DNA of 64,000 nucleotides, from assembly GCA_035772405.1 (NCBI GenBank), contig JAYKKM010000349.1:481001-545000 (forward strand), read 5' to 3'. The notes beneath the pieces are model-generated. The model was given only the letters and a program-made list of their open reading frames with translations. It made no database searches and was not told the origin of the DNA. Origin of the DNA: Chrysogorgia sp. JL179-B06 (lineage: Eukaryota > Cnidaria > Anthozoa > Scleralcyonacea > Chrysogorgiidae). The position numbers were made by a program, and so were the translations under genes. This document shows, in pieces, positions 61,141 to 64,000 of this stretch; the first letter of the stretch is position 1, and the number at the start of each line of letters is the position of its first letter.

Positions 61141-61391
61141 AAATATTTATAAAGTAAGACCGCTATTCTTGCTTATTTTGAATGTACTTCTAGACAAAGC
61201 CCAAATTGGGATAAATTATTTTAGCGTCTTACTTACTGCCCCTTTATAAATACATGAATGTTGTATGAGACGATTAGTTTTAATTGTCCCTCATCACTAT
61301 TCAGGAGGGATATTCGAGATTAAACGTGCCTCTTGAAATAAAGAATACCGCCAGATAACCGTGATATTATTGGTTCAATTGTATAGCACGA

Positions 61392-61781
61392 TTGTGGATC
61401 TGTTCTTACCGAAAAATTCAAAATAAAGCAATGAGAATCATCTTACACGGCAACAGACTAACTTGTACACAAGAAATGCGTAATCGTCTGGGTCTCCTTA
61501 TTCTACATAGTCGACGCCGTTTTCTAAGATATATTTTAATTTTTAAAATTGTAAATAATATTATTGATTGTCCTACGTATTTTAACGATTACTTTCTTTT
61601 AAGAAGTTCGTTAAGAGAAAAAACCCTCCGAGATCAAACTTTGATTGACCTTCCTCAAGTAAATACTTCACTCGGACAAACTATGTTCAAGTTCGCGGCA
61701 GCTCGAGACTGGAACTTGCTCCCGAAGTCAATTGGGAAAGTTCTCCGTAGTTTTAAAAACTTGGTTTTAAATATTTGTTAG
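61392..61781 (+). pseudogene. LINE reverse transcriptase, C-terminal remnant
   Basis: An open frame of 129 codons: RKIQNKAMRIILHGNR, then MRNRLGLLILHSRRRF, FKIVNNIIDCPTYFNDYF, LRSSLREKTLRDQTL and FAAARDWNLLPKSIG. RIQNKAMR-I, a hydrophobic L-x-L-x-x-RR helix and ARDWNLLP are the hallmark of the region after the reverse transcriptase thumb in CR1/L2/Jockey-like LINEs. The endonuclease and the catalytic FADD-type motif are missing, so it is 5'-truncated, as is usual for LINE insertions. It ends with a stop and an AT-rich tail leading into the long AT repeat. Confidence 0.8.
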
Positions 61782-61875
61782 AAATTGACAATTCTTCACA
61801 CAATTGTAGTTTATATTATATATTTTTTAGTTTTTTGTTCATATTTTATATTATAAATAATATTTTATTGTAGGT

Positions 61876-62800
<925 letters not shown>

Positions 62801-62829
62801 AGACGGTACCGTTTCGGCCTTTTCGACCC

Positions 62830-62860
<31 letters not shown>

Positions 62861-62951
62861 TGAAATGCCAAATATTACCTATAATATACCCAGAATCTTA
62901 TCCCGGCATTACCACCACTATATATACAGAATTCGTGACTAGGCTCTCGGC

Positions 62952-63122
62952 AACGGCTTCCGTAGCTCAGTGGTCAGAGCACTGCACTAGCATCGCAGGG
63001 TCGCGGTTCGATTCCAGCCGGAAGGCCTCTGAGGTGCATTTTTCGCAACTGGTCCCGGTTTGGTCTTAAAATGTATATATTCCAACACTCGAAATTTACC
63101 TTCACCATAAATCCTTAGAACC
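62952..63122 (+). mobile_element. SINE with tRNA-Ala-like head
   Basis: The head 62955-63025 folds as a tRNA: a six-pair acceptor stem (CTTCCG/CGGAAG), D arm GCTC/GAGC, anticodon stem CTGC/GCAG and loop CTAGCAT, giving anticodon AGC (alanine). A and B boxes are TAGCTCAGTGG and GGTTCGATTCC. The T stem is broken, so it is a SINE head rather than a tRNA gene. The body (CCCGGTTTGGTC, ACACTCGAAATTTACC, ACC at the end) runs into a TATATA tail. A headless copy lies on the minus strand at 53401-53475. Confidence 0.8.
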
Positions 63123-63287
63123 TATATATATACATATATATATATATATCACAGTTTAAATAAATAATTTATTATTAGTAGTAGACGTACTTTCTTTCTC
63201 GCTATAATCCATTACGTTCTTTTGCGTACGATTCGACTACGTTTAGATTTACATTGCATTCGCCATTACATTTTTTATCTGTTATAG

Positions 63288-63427
63288 CTGAAAGTAGATA
63301 CAGAGCAGAGGTTCGTCTTGAGGAGACGTTACTAAGAAATTATGGAAGAGAAATACGGCCTGTTTTGCAACATGAAGATAACGTCACAATACACGTTGGA
63401 ATGTCTTTGCACAACATAAAAAGCATG
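63288..63427 (+). CDS. nicotinic receptor-like subunit, exon 2
   Basis: This encodes the start of the extracellular ligand-binding domain of a Cys-loop (nicotinic acetylcholine) receptor subunit, a cell-surface pentameric ion channel. Acceptor CTGTTATAG ends at 63287; donor ATG|GTAATT follows 63427. After completing a codon from exon 1 it reads ESRYRAEVRLEETLLRNYGR, then EIRPVLQHEDNVTIHV, then GMSLHNIKSM. L-x-x-NY-x-x-x-I-RPV...V-x-V-x-x-G-x-S-L-x-x-I is the family signature for the N-terminal helix and first strand. Its 140 bases and phase 1/0 borders match exon 2 of vertebrate nicotinic receptor genes (about 146 bases). NVT is a possible glycosylation site. The Cys-loop and membrane segments lie beyond the window, so subunit type and ligand cannot be named. 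Confidence 0.85.
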
Positions 63428-63522
63428 GTAATTAAAATGCTATATAAGCCCTGGACAGTTTTATAGAAGACGCAAAAATAGCTTATAAGGTGGTTCACAG
63501 TTTCTGATTTGCTCCGTTATTG

Positions 63523-63876
63523 GTCATATCCACTGATCTCCAAAGAAGACTGGATTGAGCATCTATTGTTCAGAACTAAGTGAAGCCGGAAGTCCGCCGT
63601 TACTAAGGCACCACTGAGGTTCCTATGAGGTTTTTGTTGGTTATGTGCCCTTACCATCCACAAAATAAAATAATTTTGCTATAAAGAGGATCAGAAGACA
63701 TTTTCCAAACTACTGGGCACAACTATTCATGACCTGCCTACAGATTTACTGCGACTTTGGTCCCTAGTAATGGCGCCTGTCGAATTTCGCGGGCTTCATT
63801 TTCTGATATAGGCGGACAATAGGTTGTTCGATCCAGTCTTCTTTCGAGATCAGTGGTCATATCTCTTTTTAAACAT
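63523..63876. mobile_element. foldback element
   Basis: GGTCATATCCACTGATCTC, AAAGAAGACTGGATTGA and CTATTGTTC (63523-63573) pair with complements at 63810-63872 (GATCCAGTCTTCTTTCGAGA, CAGTGGTCATATC). Matches thin out inward (GAAGCC, GTTACTA). It lies in intron 2 of the receptor gene. Confidence 0.75.
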
Positions 63877-64000
63877 TGATATTTGCAAGAAAAACCGAGA
63901 CGAAAAAAGCCGAAAGAGCCCTGGGTCGAGCCACCTGTGACGTAGCTTAAGGAATGTGATGAAGTGAAATTTCGTTTTCTATAAGCTTGATTCATTTGAA

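Noticed and set aside
62955..63025. Functional tRNA-Ala(AGC) gene
   Set aside because: The T stem does not pair, and a conserved non-tRNA body with an AT tail follows, shared with a copy at 53401-53475; it is a SINE head.

Overview
This window looks like nuclear DNA of an animal, most likely a cnidarian or another marine invertebrate. Coding sequence is split by GT-AG introns. One gene is a Cys-loop (nicotinic acetylcholine) receptor subunit whose intron phases match those known in animals. The repeats are eukaryotic: Penelope-like retroelements, a Crypton tyrosine-recombinase transposon, hAT-type and foldback elements, a LINE 3' end, tRNA-headed SINEs and long AT microsatellites. The phylum is an inference; no ribosomal or mitochondrial marker is present. 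Nothing prokaryotic was seen.

Layout. 1-2.6 kb: foldback elements, a candidate lone exon (945-1055) and a 30-bp tandem repeat. 2.65-7.04 kb: a 12-bp G-rich array (GGATTAGGTTCA) resembling degenerate telomere hexamers. 7.1-14.8 kb: four exons of one unrecognised gene (8394-8577, 11001-11390, 11459-11587, 13588-13673), with introns full of foldback elements, Penelope remnants and an hAT-like element. 14.81-46.45 kb: one uninterrupted 31.6-kb satellite of a 12-bp unit (CCAGATTTCGGA and a few variants), about half the window. All very long open frames there are artefacts of a 12-bp repeat without stop codons. 46.5-52.8 kb: foldbacks, a 68-bp tandem repeat, two Penelope fragments in opposite orientation, and AT microsatellites.

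52.85-63.43 kb: the 5' end of the receptor gene. Exon 1 (signal peptide, 52848-52896) and exon 2 (start of the ligand-binding domain, 63288-63427) fit in phase across a 10.4-kb intron. That intron holds an hAT element with a perfect 8-bp target duplication, a Crypton with two compensating frameshifts, a MITE, a 75-bp tandem array present in both orientations, a LINE fragment, a large AT-rich palindrome and a tRNA-Ala-like SINE. A last foldback lies at 63.5-63.9 kb.

The most unusual features are (1) the 31.6-kb satellite, built from about five unit variants with one CpG per 12 bp kept almost everywhere and kilobase-scale internal duplications; (2) a family of hammerhead-like motifs, two of them just downstream of Penelope C-termini, sharing one extra nucleotide before helix II; and (3) foldback elements that share a telomere-like GGTTAG/TTGGGGTT module. 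The two host genes are incomplete here: the first loses its 3' end at or beyond the satellite, and the receptor gene runs off the right edge.
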